Position numbers and translations under genes: made by a program | Part shown: positions 45,001-59,000 of the stretch, in pieces | Numbering within the stretch: position 1 is the first letter of the stretch | How the letters are laid out: the number at the start of each line of letters is the position of its first letter | The notes under the pieces: generated by a model | Database searches by the model: none | Told to the model about the DNA's origin: nothing | What the model saw: the letters and a program-made list of their open reading frames with translations, nothing else | Assembly: GCF_902635505.1 (NCBI RefSeq) | Contig: NC_045427.1 | Location: forward strand, 593,173,665 to 593,237,664 | DNA: 64,000 bases | Direction: 5' to 3' | DNA from: Sarcophilus harrisii | Taxonomy: Eukaryota; Chordata; Mammalia; Dasyuromorphia; Dasyuridae

Positions 45001-48000
45001 GGGCCCTTAGAGTTAAGAGATTGTAAATCCGCGGAGAGACTGGGGCAGGAGAGAGAGATTGGAGACTCCTCAACGGAGATGTGGTAATTAAATCTCTAGG
45101 GGCTGCTGAGCTCTCCGAGGCAAGTAGACAGAGGGAAGAGAGGAGAAACCCAAGCCTGAGGGACCCCGACAGCTAAGGGTGACTGAGAAGTGCCCCGGGA
45201 TTGGAGAGGAGGAGGAAAGAGGGCTGATTTGGCGTTTCCCGAGCGCCGGCATGGCTTGGGACTGTCGGCCCCTAAAAGAATAAGAGAAGAGCAGGGGTGG
45301 GTGGGGTGGGGAGGGGAAAACGGGGGTCTTTGGGCCGGTGAGGAATTTAGGAAGAACTTAGCCATTTTATGTAGAATGTTGAAGGGGGCTGGTCTGCTAT
45401 GAAAATATTGCTCCCCCTGCTGATGGATCTTGAGACTCGGCCTGGCCTCCTTTAAAGAGCAAACGTTCGCATGCCACGGTTGGACCCAATCCTCTCTACC
45501 CCCCTGGGCTTTTCTCAACCGTTGTCTCTCTTTTTCCTTTCCATTTTTGTTCCATTAAGGAGGCCCCTAGAAGTTGTTTCCTACAAAAAAGGGTCTTTAC
45601 CAAATAAACCAACAGATGTTTTTTGTTTTATTCTGGAGGTTTTCAAGGTACCCTCAGAATATTTTCTCTCCTTCCCCCACCTGTCCTCCAATAGATTTTT
45701 ATTTTACCAAATACACAGAAAGATAGTATCCAGCTTTCATTTTAGTAAGATTTTATGTTCCAAATTTTTCTCCCTCTTCCCCAAGACAGCAGCAATCTGA
45801 TATAGGTTAAACATATAGTCCTTTTAAACATAGTTTCCAAATTTGTCAGGTTAAACAAGAAAAATCGCACCAAAAGGGGAAAAAAAAAAAAAAAAAGCCA
45901 CACCTGTATCCTTTTTTTCAACATCTTTTTTAAAAAGTTTATTAAGGCCTTTTATTTTTACATTTCTTGGTATTTCTCCCTAATTAAGCTCTTTTTGCCA
46001 AAACACAATCAGTTCAGTGCAATAAATATATCTTAAGCCTTTACCAGCTGTAAGGAACTGTGCTGGCTGCTGCAGGTACAAAAATGAGAAAAAATGAGAG
46101 GTTTTTTCATCAAGAGGCAGATTAGGACAACATGTACTCATGATTCTAGTTGGTAAAGGAGAAATCCAAAATGCTCCAGAAAAATATAAGGAGATCACTT
46201 CCAACTGTGGATGTGGTATAGGGATAGAGAGTCTAGATAGGCTCTCCTAGAGGACATGACACCTGAGTGGGGTCTTGAAGGGAGGAAGACAAGAATTTCA
46301 AGAGATAAGGATGAGAAGGGAATGAGGATATGGGGGATGTAGGATGAGATCACAGAAATGTTAGTCTTGTCCCTTGGAAGTTCAGTAATGAAGTACATAG
46401 AGTGCTGGGCCTGGAGACAGGTGACATGAGTTCAAATGGACTTTAGCCGCCTGTAGCTATTTGACCTGCCTCCCAAATCACTTTAAGTTGTCTGCCTCAG
46501 TTTCCTTATCTGTAAAATGGGGATAATAGCAGTTTGCTCCCAAGGGTGTAATAAGGACACTTGCAAAGTGTCCTTAGCACAGTTTCTGGTACATAGTTGT
46601 TAAGAGACAGGTCAATTCTCTGAGAACCTCCACAGCTGTGGATCATAGCATCTGAAGGAGCTGCAAGGCAGCCTTTGCTGACACAGGTGTTTCAGACTGG
46701 AAATGAGATAAATTGGAGGAAGAGGGAAGAGGAGAGAGGTCAGAGAACAGCAACTGCCTCTCAGTCTCCTTGTATCATCTCACAAGAGGAGATCCATTCC
46801 GGGTTGGATCTCCAGCAGCCACTGTCAGGTGGCTCCTGTGTATTCCAACAGCTCTCCCATGTATTCCAACACATAGTAAATGCTACATAAAGCTAATATT
46901 ATAGGACAGCAGTGAGAAGTAAAGCTGGAAGGGTAGTTGTAGTGTTGTGGAGAAGGAAATTGTATTTTATTGCACCTTGAGTGGCAGTAGTTAGAGAAGT
47001 GCTATAGTCAGACCCTAACATTAGGAAGAAAATTTTAGTAGCTCTGTAAAGCAGTAGTGTCAGACTGACTGGTAGCAAGGACCTTCTAAATCCCCAAGTT
47101 TTTAATCTACTGAAACCAAACTCTGTTATGGGCTAGAACTCTGTACTTGAAACAAGGATTCTTACAAGATGCTAAGTCAGTGGAATTGATGAGACAATGT
47201 TTATCTAGTTTAGCATGGTGATTAATAGTTTTCTAGTTCAGTATGATTGATTTAATCTATCTTATAACAAATAATGGTGTCGTAGTGATATAAGAATTGG
47301 TTTATACTTGATATACTCCATATAAGCTGGGACAAACTCAGCCAGAGAGACACATTCGTTCCATTTCCCACCTTTGTGGTGGCTGGAGGCTGGAGCACAA
47401 GCCCTCGGACTCAGACACAGATTCATTCCATTTCACACCACCGTGATGGCTGGCCTGTCCTCCTGCATTTCCTCCACTGAGACCAAGCTAGCCTGGGCCC
47501 CAGGCAAGGAGACAGTAAAGAATTTGGACTTTATCCCTGACTATTCTTGTGGTGATTACTCTGCTGAAATGAAGGCTGCTGCAAGACTTCCAGAAAACCA
47601 ACCAGAACATTACAAAACTCAAATATAATTGGGGAATGTTTAGCAAAATAAGTAAAAATACAGTACAACATAATGTTAACTTTGTGACTTTTTAAGTCAA
47701 CATGTCCCCTCAGAGATCTCTATTGGAATTTGACAAAGTGCTGTAAAGGGTGGATTTGAATGGGGGGAGACTGTTGATAGACTGGGAGACAACTAGGCCT
47801 CTTTTCTTGTAGCCAGATAAGAGATGACTAAGATTTTATATGAGGGGCAGAATGAGTAGATCTGAGGGAAGTGAAATTGATGTTACCTGAGAGTAAATCA
47901 AAAGAAATTTAAAGCTATTGATTGGCTGTAGTGGGATGAAGAAAAGAGAACCAGAAATATATTTGATCTTTTTAGGTGAAGGGCAAATAAGATTTAAATA

Positions 48001-51000
48001 ATTTATGAACTTTTAAAGAACCATTTAAATGTTACCTATTATTATCATTACTAATTTTTGTCTAGAGTTTGGGGGTTTGGGGCAGCTAGGTGGTGCAATG
48101 GATAGAGCCCCAGCCCTGAAGTCAGGAGAACCTGAGCTCAAATGTGGTCTCAGCCACATAATACTTCCTAGCTGTGTGACCCTGGACTAGTCACTTAACC
48201 CAAATTGCTTTAGCCAAAAAAAAAAAGAAAGTTCAGGATGGGGGGGGGGGGGGTTAATTAAGAACCTGACGATCTAAGATGCATAATCTGCCTACTTGAG
48301 TTCTTAAATCTGTTCTATGTTGACTGTTGGAATAAGTCCCCACTGTGGAAAATGTAAGGTCAATTTTGATTGTAAATTCTGTTTGTTCACCTGAGTAAGT
48401 CATAAAGTCATTCCTGACAATTCCTGACATGGTTTAAATTAAATAATTGCTACCAAATTTAGAGAGAGCCAGAAAATGATTGCTGAAAGTAGAAGAGAGG
48501 ATGGAGGTTCAAATCTTCCTTCTATCCTGCCTAATCTCTCTGAGATTCACTTTTCTTATTGGTATCCATTGTTGATTCTATCTATACCACATCTCACATC
48601 ATCCCCGGGGCATGAATGGCAATCTTGATATAGATAGAATGGTCACAGATCTAGAGTGTGAAGGGGCTGGGCTGTAGATATCTGCTAGTTCTCATTTGGT
48701 AAAGATAAATAAATGGGTTTCTGAAAAGTTTCATTGACTTGCCTGTGGCCACTAAAATAGTAAATGGCAAAACTAGGATATGAACCCGAAGGTAGCTCTT
48801 TTTCCATTACACTCTAATGACTGCATGAAGAAAGAATGGTGAAACGGATAGGAAAACCAGGAGGCAAACAGGTCAGAAAGCGATTCAGAGGGGGTGGAAG
48901 ATGGAAAAAGGAAGAGAGAGATAGAGTGTATATGTGTGTTAATTATCACAGAAATCAAAGAAGAAGCCCTGGAAGGACAATTAGAATGAAGCTCATCAGA
49001 ATTAACTAGTATGAGATTATTGATAGTCTTGAAGAAAAGTTTCAATAACAATAGGGTTAAAATCCATATTTCAAGAGAATCAGAAGTAACTGGGTGGTCT
49101 CAAAGTGGAAACTTTTAAGTGGAGATGATCCTTTCTAAAAATTAGCAGTGAAAGGGGAAGGGACGCCTGAACAAGCAGAATTAAGGCAAGGTTTTTGTTT
49201 TTGAAGACATTGTAGATAAGTGGGCAAATGAGGAAGGGGAAAAATGAAGAGGAGAGAGTTTGAAGAGGCCACTTCCAATAGTTAGAAACTTTTTTGCTGT
49301 CTGCTCATTTTCTTAGCCTGTTATTTGGTTTTTAACTCTTTATTAAAGTAGGGCTCTGTTTCCAGGGTGAAGGGGGCCCTGCCACAAGCTTTGGGGATTT
49401 TGTGCAGCTGTTTTCAAAGATACTTTTAGAGACATGACCAAAAGCCTTCTTTTCTGCTCTGAACCTGTTAGGAGTGTCCCTGCCCACTTTAGCTGTAAGA
49501 TCTAATATCCTACAATAATAGAGTCCTTTTTACTGTCGTAGGAGGCAGGGCTGTGTTGACCAGCCTGCACTCGAGACTCCCACCCTAGTGCCTCAGACTT
49601 TTTCTGCTAAGTTGTCCTTGGCTGGAAAATGTTCTGCTTTGTTTTCGGGGGTATTCTAAAGCTCTAAAATTTGTTTAGAGTCATTATTTAGAGGAATTTG
49701 GAGAGGTTGGGGGGCAGATTGGGCAAGCACCACCATTTTGTCTTGTCTTGAAGGGACCACTTCCAGAGCAGATTAGTGAGATGGGATTGTAGGTACAAGT
49801 AGAGGGTTTGACTTTGACCAAAAGTACACTTGTTCCCTGTGTGTCTAGAGCAAGTGAAGCTAATAAAGGAGTTTTTGAGTTCTGGAACTGGAGTAAGGTA
49901 GCTTATTATTGATCGCCATTTTCTTGGTTAAGTAGGAAGTAGGAACATCTCTTGAAGATGTCTTTGAGATGTCCTTGAGATCTTAAAAGATTTTAAAATT
50001 ACTTCTGAGGGAAAGTGAGGTATGATGATGAATTTTCCAGATGTTCATTATGCAGTAACAGTATTGGCTCCAGCAGTCTTAAAAGAAAGTCATTGTAGCC
50101 TCTAAAGACTGAGAGTCCTGACAAGAGTAAGAGTGAAACCCATGACTCATCTCTCAACAGCCCAAGATTCTGTTGCCTGGGAAGGAAGGTAGTTGATAGA
50201 GAAGATTAGTGAAGGAAGAGAGTGTGCCAGCGGGGCTGTGCTGAATCTGGAGACTTTGGCCAATGGCACAGCCACCTCCACGTCTTAGATGACTAGGACA
50301 AAAGGTGAAGAGGAGGAACACGTCATCTGCTGCTGTTCAGCCTGTCCTGCTGCAATCTCCTTCCTGTTGCACCTCATTACCTTTTATGAGCCAGAAATTT
50401 CATTTCTCACAAATAAATCTTACTATACCTTGTGTTCTTATATCACAGTAATTTCTGAAACAATCCCTTTTCTCCCTAATATAACAAAGAAAGACAGTTC
50501 AATGACTTCATCTGACAATGCATGCAACATTCTATCTTTTTAGTCCTCACACTTTTCTGAGGTGTTTTTTTTTTTTCCCATTATATGTTCATTGGGTCAT
50601 TTTTGGTGTTTTTAGTGCCTTTTCACTTATGTAGTTGCAGTCATTTTGTTTATCCTCTGGATTCTGCTTATGTAGCTCTGAACAAGTTCATATATACTCT
50701 TCCATGTTTCTTTGAGTTTACCCTTCATTTTGTATAAAACAATAATGTTATATTAAATTCACATATCTTGAATGGTAATTTTTTTTCATTAAAGTGGAAA
50801 CATTGAATATAGATGTTAATTAACAAGGGACTTATAAAAAAAAATAGTCCTTTTTTTGCCTTGGTTGTGACCTCCCTGTTAATATGTCACCAGCCTCCTT
50901 GTAGAAGATTTGCACATTTGTAGTAACTTAGAAGGAAGTTTGTTCATTTGGAGGCCATGTCACTCTGCTGAATATTAGGGGAGATATGGAGATAAATGAG

Positions 51001-52969
51001 ACCAGCCTCCCACAGCTTATCTAGTAGGGACAGATGATGTGTACACAGGCTAGATTGTGATGCACATGGGGTAGTGGGAAAAGACCAGATTTGGGATTCT
51101 AAGACTTGGATATGAATTCTTACTCTGCAGCTTTTTGATGCTATCCTGTCATGGCTAATGGATCCTCTTGTCTGTGAGATAAAAGCATTGGGCAAGGTCA
51201 TCTGAATTCCCCGAGAGCTGTGTGATTCAGACCTCTAAGGCCTTTTCTAGCTATTAGATGCTGTAGTTTTATGGCTTTGTTTCCCAAATTCTCTGCATGA
51301 CTCAGTTCAGTTGTTTTTTGTGACCCCATTTGGGGTTTTCTCAGCAAAGAAAGTGGAGAGAGATTTGCCATTTTCTTCTCCAGCTCATTTTACACGCGAG
51401 GAAACTGAGGCAGATAGGGTTAAGTGATTTGTCTAGGATCACACAGCCAGGAAATGTCTGAGGCAGGATTTGAACTGAGGAACGTAAGTCTTCCTGAGTG
51501 CAGGCTCATACTCTGCACTGTGGCGCCCCCTTGGCGGTTTAATCCAGTAGAGAATAGCTATTTAGCCCAATGCCCTCAGGGTATCTTTCTAATGTGGATA
51601 ATATTTAATACTGAAATATAAGGAACATTGCATTTGATGTTGTTAAGGACAGGAACTGGACTTGTGAATTCATTATTGTAGGGAGCTTCAGGATGAGGAC
51701 ATTCCCTGAATTAATGCAGCTTGGCAGATTTGCTGTGAGTTAAGTCTTGGGAGAATTAGTGCGGAGGACCCATGGATGTTAAACAGCCAGGACTTGTCAG
51801 AGGCTGGCCTGGCCCTGGGAGCGCCTACTGTATCCAGTTGCTTCTAAAATAGGTTCCAGTTTTAAGGGTCGTTCTTAACTGAAACTCGGGTTAATGATTG
51901 TATCCTGAGCTGATTGTCTATTTCTAGCCATTTTGTTTTGTTATTGGTTACATTTTCCTTGCTCTGTTTTTCTTTTTTAACAGTTAACAAAATGTTTAAG
52001 AAGTCATGACATTTTGTTTTGTTTTTTTTTAGTTTTTTTTTTTTTTAATAGCCTTTTATTTACAGGATATATACATGGGTAACTTTACAGCATTAACAAT
52101 TGCCATACCTCTTGTTCCAATTTTTCACCTCTTACCCCCCCCCACCCCCTCCCCTAGATGGCAGGATGACCAGTAGATGTTAAATATATTAAAATATAAA
52201 TTAGATACACAATAAGTACACCTGACCAAAATGTTATTTTGCTGTACAAAAAGAATCAGACTCTGAAATATTGTACAATTAGCTTGTGAAGGAAATCAAA
52301 AATGCAGGTGTGCATAAATATAGGGATTGGGAATTCAATGTAATGGTTTTAGTCATCTCCCAGAGTTCTTTTTCTGGGCATAGCTAGTTCAGTTCATTAC
52401 TGCTCCATTAGAAATGATTTGGTTGATCTCGTTGCTGAGGATGGCCTGGTCCATCAGAACTGGTCATCATATAGTATTGTTGTTGAAGTATATAATGATC
52501 TCCTGGTCCTGCTCCTTTCACTCAGCATCAGTTCGTGTAAGTCTCTCCAGGCCTTTCTGAAATTATCCTGTTGGTCATTTCTTACAGAAGAGTAATATTC
52601 CATAATTTTCATATACCACAATTTATTCAGCCATTCTCCAACTGATGGACATCCATTCAGTTTCCAGCTTTTAGCCACTACAAAAGGGCTGCTACAAACA
52701 TTCGTGCACATACAGGTCCCTTTCCCTTCTTTATAATCTCTTTGGGATATAATCCCAGTAGTAACACTGCTGGATCAAAGGGTATGCACAGTTTGATAAC
52801 TTTTTAAGTCATGACATTTTGATAGCTGCTCCCTTATGAGCCTAATGATTATTTGTAAATATATTTGTCTTCACAAAAAAACTTAAATAACAAAAAAGAT
52901 ACATTGTAAACTTTGAAATAAGAGCTGATTATAATAATGTATGAACCATTAAATAATGTTAAGGTTATG

Positions 52970-53020
<51 letters not shown>

Positions 53021-56000
53021 TGTTAACCCTTTACCAAAAATACAATTTATAAATAATTTTTTTTACTTCTGCCCCCCTTCATCTACTCTTTTTACCATTC
53101 ACTCCTTTCTTTTTCCCCGCCCTTATCCTAAATTTCTGAATCTGATGGTATTGACCTCAAGTGTTCAAGTTTTTTTCAACCTTCCCTATGTTAGACCATT
53201 TAACTTTAACAGAGTACTTCTGCTTTTCCTATTGTTTTTTGTCTTATATGCCAGTGTTACTGTTGTATTTATCTGAAAATATCCATGAATCCAATAATCC
53301 ATGTATGCTTAAAATTTTAGAAGAAAAAAATATTGAAACCAGAGTTATAGTGACCTTTAGATTTACATATTATTAAAATGCAAAGGATCTCATTGGCTGA
53401 TATTTTTATCTAAGAAAGAAAAGATTGATTTTTTTTTTTTAGGTTATATATAGGAGATGATACAATTATGAAATTAAGCAGTGGTTCTGACTTGGTGACA
53501 TGGTACTTTGTTTATTGTGTGAGGCACTGGAAATGAATTTAATACTACCATATATTGATTTCACTGCTTTCTTTGGAAGTAGTTAGGAACAGGTATAATT
53601 ATTTTATAGGTCAGAGAATTGAGCCATCATTTTCCTGCAGTTTATTCAAACTTAGGCTGTGGGTGGCACAGAGCCAGGGTCTCATTTTCCAAGCTTGTAC
53701 GTAATCCTTTATTGCATCTCCTATTAGGACAAGATTGGTAGAAGCCATGTTGAAAGACTGTTAACCTTAGAGGTACATTTTTTCAGGAGTTAAGAGATAG
53801 ATAAAGAAAGTAAACATTGAGAACATAAAGGTTAAATTGAAATAAGAGGATTAGGTGATTGAGGCACAAGGAAAGTTAATTAATGTTCGTTTTTTGGATC
53901 TTGTCTTTCCTGTAGCAAGCAGTTAGCAATTCTGGCTGACCTAGTGAAAGATTTGCCCTTGGAGTTTGACTTCCTCTTTTCACACTCTCAAGCAGAAGTA
54001 ATCTCTGGAAAACAAGAAGGTACTAGAGCTTAATATATACTTGATTTTCACTTAAATGGCTGTATTGTCAAATATTTCACAGTATCTGATTTGCATTCAA
54101 GACCATTTCATAAATAATTTTTGTCATTCTGTATGTGCATAATTTTTCTTAATTCTTTTCTATATCATGCTGTCCATGGTTATATGAATCTGTATTGACA
54201 TTTTATTTCAGGTATTGTTATTGTAGGGCAGGAATTTGGCTTATTTTAATCTGGTGTTTAAAACCCCTGTGCTTGAGGGTATTTTGTATATAAAGAGGAT
54301 TATTCTAGCTAATGATAAATTTGGAATCAGCTTGTGGTTTCAGAAACAATAATTGATTTCCAGATCAAATGACAAGTGGATAATTAGATCAAACTAGGAG
54401 AAAATGTCAGAACACAGAAAATACTTATTTACTATGCTTTACTCTGATTCTGTACTTGCTTTGCAATGGTTGGGTTTTTTTTTTTTTTTCTTTTGATGAC
54501 TTCCCCTTCATCAGGAATTCCGAACCTTTTAATTTTTTTTGTCATAGGTCCTTTGGCAGGCTGGCAAAACCCTATGAACCCCAGCTCAGACTTTTAAATT
54601 AAAGGAAATGTTAAAGATTAGTGAAAATAAAAATGTAACTTTTGGTGTTAAATTTATAGACCCAAGTTTCCATCGAATTGCTTTTCTATAAGAAAAAAGG
54701 AGTAAATTTCCTGGAGTTTATATTTTACATAGTTGCCATTTGTATGGTGTCAGAGTTTCTCATCTTTTCCCATGAAATCTGTAAATTATTGATATCTGAT
54801 TATATATAGAGAGAATGTTTTCTTGAAGGAAAATGTAGCTTATGGCAGGTTGTCAGTAAAGAATGTTTTGGTGGAGATTTCAGGGGAATGGATGTCAGGT
54901 ATAAGGTGGAGAGATTCAAGTGAAAGATTTTTGTTTCTCATTCAGGTGTTTATGCATGGATTGGGATCAACTTTGTGTTAGGAAGATTTGACCATGAAGA
55001 TGGTAAGTGTTGTCTTGTGCTTCATTTAGTGTGGGCCTATGAGAAGTGGGCCAGGGAGGGGTTAAGGGATGATCTCTCGTTGGGGGGACTAAAGCTCTAT
55101 TGATGATTATTAAATCTCCACTGGCATCTGTCTGGTCCACTCTGAGTATATTCTATACTTATATCTGGAGTCTGCTTCCTGGTTCTTGTTTTATTTTTAC
55201 ATTGATTACATTGCTATGTTGATTGCTTTTATTCTTCTTCTAATGCCTTCTTAAACTGCTTTTTTTTCTTTCAGATACAGAAGCCCTGGGTCCCCAGGAG
55301 TCGGTGGCTGAACGTAGGAGAACAGTAGGGATACTAGATATGGGAGGAGCTTCTCTCCAAATTGCCTATGAGGTTCCCACCTCTCCTACTTTCCTTCCTC
55401 CAGAACAGGTACGTGTCTCCTATGGGGGAAATTTTAGATTTCTGGATGTTCCAGTGTTTGGGTAGTTTATACAGACGGAGGTAGCTAGGTAGCACAGTGG
55501 ATGAAGTGCTGAACTTATGCTTAGAAAGACCTGGGTTCAGATCTGTTTCAAACACCTAACAAGCTATGTGATTGTGGACAAGTTTCTTAACCTGTTCACC
55601 TCAATTTCTTTATCTATAAAATGGAGATAACATTAACCCCTTACTCCACAGATATTGTGAGGGCCAAATAAGATAATGTAAACCTTAAAGCTTTGTATAA
55701 ATGCTGCTCTTAATAGTATCAGGTCCTTAAATCTCCTTTGACTTATTAGATTTTGCTTTGAGGGGAAGCATTGGACACATCAACAAGAAATGCAAATAGT
55801 TCCAGATGGTGTGAGATTCTAGAAAATGAGATGGGAAGAAGCCTGTGTTCCATAAGCAAGAGTATGAGTCTTTTCTGAATATTCAGAGATAGATAACAAG
55901 ATGGCAACAGAGGACTAAAGGGTCCTTCGAAGGATGTGTGACTTGGAGGTTTATGCAGCTGTGTTATGGAACGTAGGCTGCACGTTACTGAACTTTGGTT

Positions 56001-59000
56001 CTGGTGCCATAAAACAGAGCTTAATCCAACTCTAGTTCCTGTTCTTGGCTTAGGATCACAAAGGAATTCCCCTAAAAGAGACTTTAAAGAGGGCTTATTA
56101 TAAAGGCCTTGTGGTGGGTGGTCTCTAGGACTTAAAATGTAAATAAGAAGAATGTTTGAATGAAAAAGACCCCTGGGTTTAAAGTATATTCATAGTCTTG
56201 AAGTCAGGCATTTTGGCCCATGTTGACCTTGCCTAGAAATTAATCAGTGTTCTAACTTAAGCTGTTTCCTTTCTCACTGAATAACAGGAAGAAGCTGCTA
56301 AAGTTCTGCTAGCTGAATTCAATTTGGGCTGTGATGTACAGCATACAGAGCATGTCTACAGGGTCTATGTTACCACCTTTCTAGGTTTTGGGGGCAACTT
56401 TGCTCGACAACGCTATGAAGATATGGTGCTGAATGAAACCTTTACCAAAAATAGGTAATATCGTATTGGGGTTTGTGCTTTGAACTAGGTCCTGGGTGGT
56501 CCAAAGATGTATTTCTGCTAATACTGACTCATATCTTGTACTTAACAGGTCTTTAATAAAGCCCAATGAGTCCTTTGTCATTTGACTTGCTGCATCTGTT
56601 TTAATGACCATCTTTGTCCATAGAGAGAACAGGCATCTCTCAGTATTTCTCTGCTTGAATCAGGGTTTCTGTAGGAAGGATTTTAGGACTCTTAAGGAAG
56701 TGCTTATTATGAATTGAGCTTTGTTTAGTCATTTGTTTTTAAAATATAGTAAATACAGAGAGAGGATGGCAGCTTGGTAGAATAGAAAGTACACTGAGCA
56801 GACCCATTCACAAGATGGATGGAGGCTTATTAGCTGTGTGATCTTGGAAGAGTCACAGAGCCTTAATTTCTTTCTTTCTTTTTTTTTTTTAATTATAGCT
56901 TTTTATTTACAAGATATATGCATAGGTAATTTTTCAGCATTGACAGTTGCAAAACCTTTTGTTCCAACTTTTCCCCTTCTTCTCCCCACCCCCTCCCCCA
57001 GATGGCAGGTTGACCAATACATGTTAAATATGTTAAAGTGTAAGTTAAATACAATATATGTATACATTTCCATACAGTTATTTTGCTGTACAAAAAGAAT
57101 CAGACTTTGAAATAGTGTACAATTAACCTATGAAGGAAATCAAAAATGCAGGCGGACAAAAATAGAGGGATTGGGAATTCTATGTAGTGGTTCATAGTCA
57201 TTTCCCAGAGTTCTTTCGCTGGGTGTAGCTGGTTCAGTTCATTACTGCTCTATTGGAGCTAATTTGTTTCATCTCATTGCTGGAGATGACCACATCCATC
57301 AGAATTGATTATCATATAGTATTGTTGTTGAAGTATATAATGGTCCTGCTTATTTCACTCAGACATCAGTTCATGTAAGTCTCTCCAGGCCTTTCTGAAA
57401 TCATCCTGCTGGTCATTTTTTACAGAACAATAATATTCCATATTATTCATATGCTACAGTTTATTCAGCCATTCCCCAACTGATGGGTATTCATTCAGTT
57501 TCCAGTTTCTGGCCACTACAAAGAGGAGCCTTAGTTTCTTTAGCTGCAAACCGAAGACAGTGATATTAGCCTTCTTTGTCTTATAGGGTTGTGATAATCA
57601 AATGTACTGTAAAGCACCACATAATTGTGAGCTGCTGTTGTCACTACTACAGTCTGCTTCACAGAAAAACAGTCAAGAGATGTCTGTTAACTCCATTGTG
57701 TTTCTTGGAGTAGGGCAGAAACACAGAACTGGTAATATTGTGCCTCCTGTTACTATGACAGGTTGTTGGGCCAACAGACGGGTCTGACCCCAGAAACTCC
57801 CTTCCTGGATCCTTGCCTACCTGTAGGCCTGGAGGATGTGGTGGAGAGGAACAGCGGGGTCCTGCACATCCGAGGCAGAGGGGATTGGCTTGCATGTGGG
57901 GAAATGCTGCAGCCGCTGCTCTCCCGGGCCAATGCCAGCCAGGCCTCTCTGAACGGTGTCTACCAGTCCCCAATCGACTTCAGCAACAGCGAGTTCTATG
58001 GCTTCTCAGAGTTCTTTTACTGCACAGAAGATGTATTGCGCATTGGTGGTCGCTATCATGGTCCAACCTTTGCCAAGGCTGCTCAGGTACATGATTGAAG
58101 TTTATTTGCACCTTTTGTGTTTCCTGTTTATGGAGACTCTTGGCTGTTACCTCCTATCCCTGAACCCCCAGTTTCTACTTGGAGAAATTTATCTCCAGTA
58201 AGTCTTCCCAGACTACTTTCCATCTTTCCACTGGACATAGTCTCTCCTATCTCAGAACTCTCCTTGTATTTTCTTTATACATCTCTTAAATATTTAACAT
58301 CTCCAAATTTATCAGTTATTTGTATGCATGTCTTATCTTTTGTGATAGAAGAAAAAAAATTGAGAATGAAGAATATGCCTCCTGTATCTTTAATGTAGAA
58401 TTGCTTTCATTTTAGAAATAATGACAATAAAAATTCACAACTCAGGAGAAATAAGCTGAGACATTATGCTTACAGGCTTTGCAGATGAGGAAACAATATC
58501 AATATAAAATTGTGCATCAAATGGCATCATTTCTACATTCTTAAAGGAAAAACTAATGTGCAAAAATATCTGGCTAATAATGCAATAATTGTAGGAGATT
58601 TTACCTCTTTTCCCTCCTTAGAAACATGGGGAAAATAGCTCTGTATTTTGTATGTGTATAATACCTTTTTTTGAAGGCAACTCATGATGTAGTGGATATA
58701 GAGTGCCTAGAGTCAAGAAGACTTTATTTCAAATCTGCCTCTCAGACATTTACTAGCTGTGTGATTCTGGACAAGTTACCCAACCTCTGCCTGCCTCAGT
58801 TTACTCAACTGTAAAAGGGATATAATAACAGTTCCTATTTTATAGGGTTGTTGTGAGGATCAAGTGAGATAATACTTGTTAGCATAGTACCTGGCACATA
58901 GTGGGTGCTATATAAATGTTTATTCCCTTCCTCTTCCCTTTCCTTCTATTCCCCCCTAGTTATTTGTTTCTGGGCTTAATAGATGCAGTATATGTGATGC

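Larger units (their letters stand above)
43883..53915 (+). other. ENTPD7 intron 4
   Basis: 10 kb. Contents: a long ancient repeat with a GC-rich islet (44105-45420), L1 pieces (45690-45900, 52017-52805), SINEs (46385-46900, 48075-48230, 51065-51275, 51295-51530), two solo LTRs (46598-46871, 47124-47614) and an (AT)23 tract. The stretch 48280-51050 contains mostly unnamed, unique-looking DNA. Confidence 0.8.
55003..57761 (+). other. ENTPD7 introns 6 to 8
   Basis: Intron 6 (55003-55274) is short and unique. Intron 7 (55409-56287) holds a CORE-SINE. Intron 8 (56455-57761) holds a SINE split by an L1 insertion. No extra exon is apparent. Confidence 0.8.

Noticed and set aside
47374-47628. 84-codon open frame
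   Set aside because: Lies inside the solo LTR and ends at its target duplication, so it is LTR sequence rather than a gene.
52956-53276. 106-codon open frame starting in the AT repeat
   Set aside because: Driven by the (AT)23 microsatellite (Ile-Tyr repeats) and AT-rich DNA; no gene evidence.
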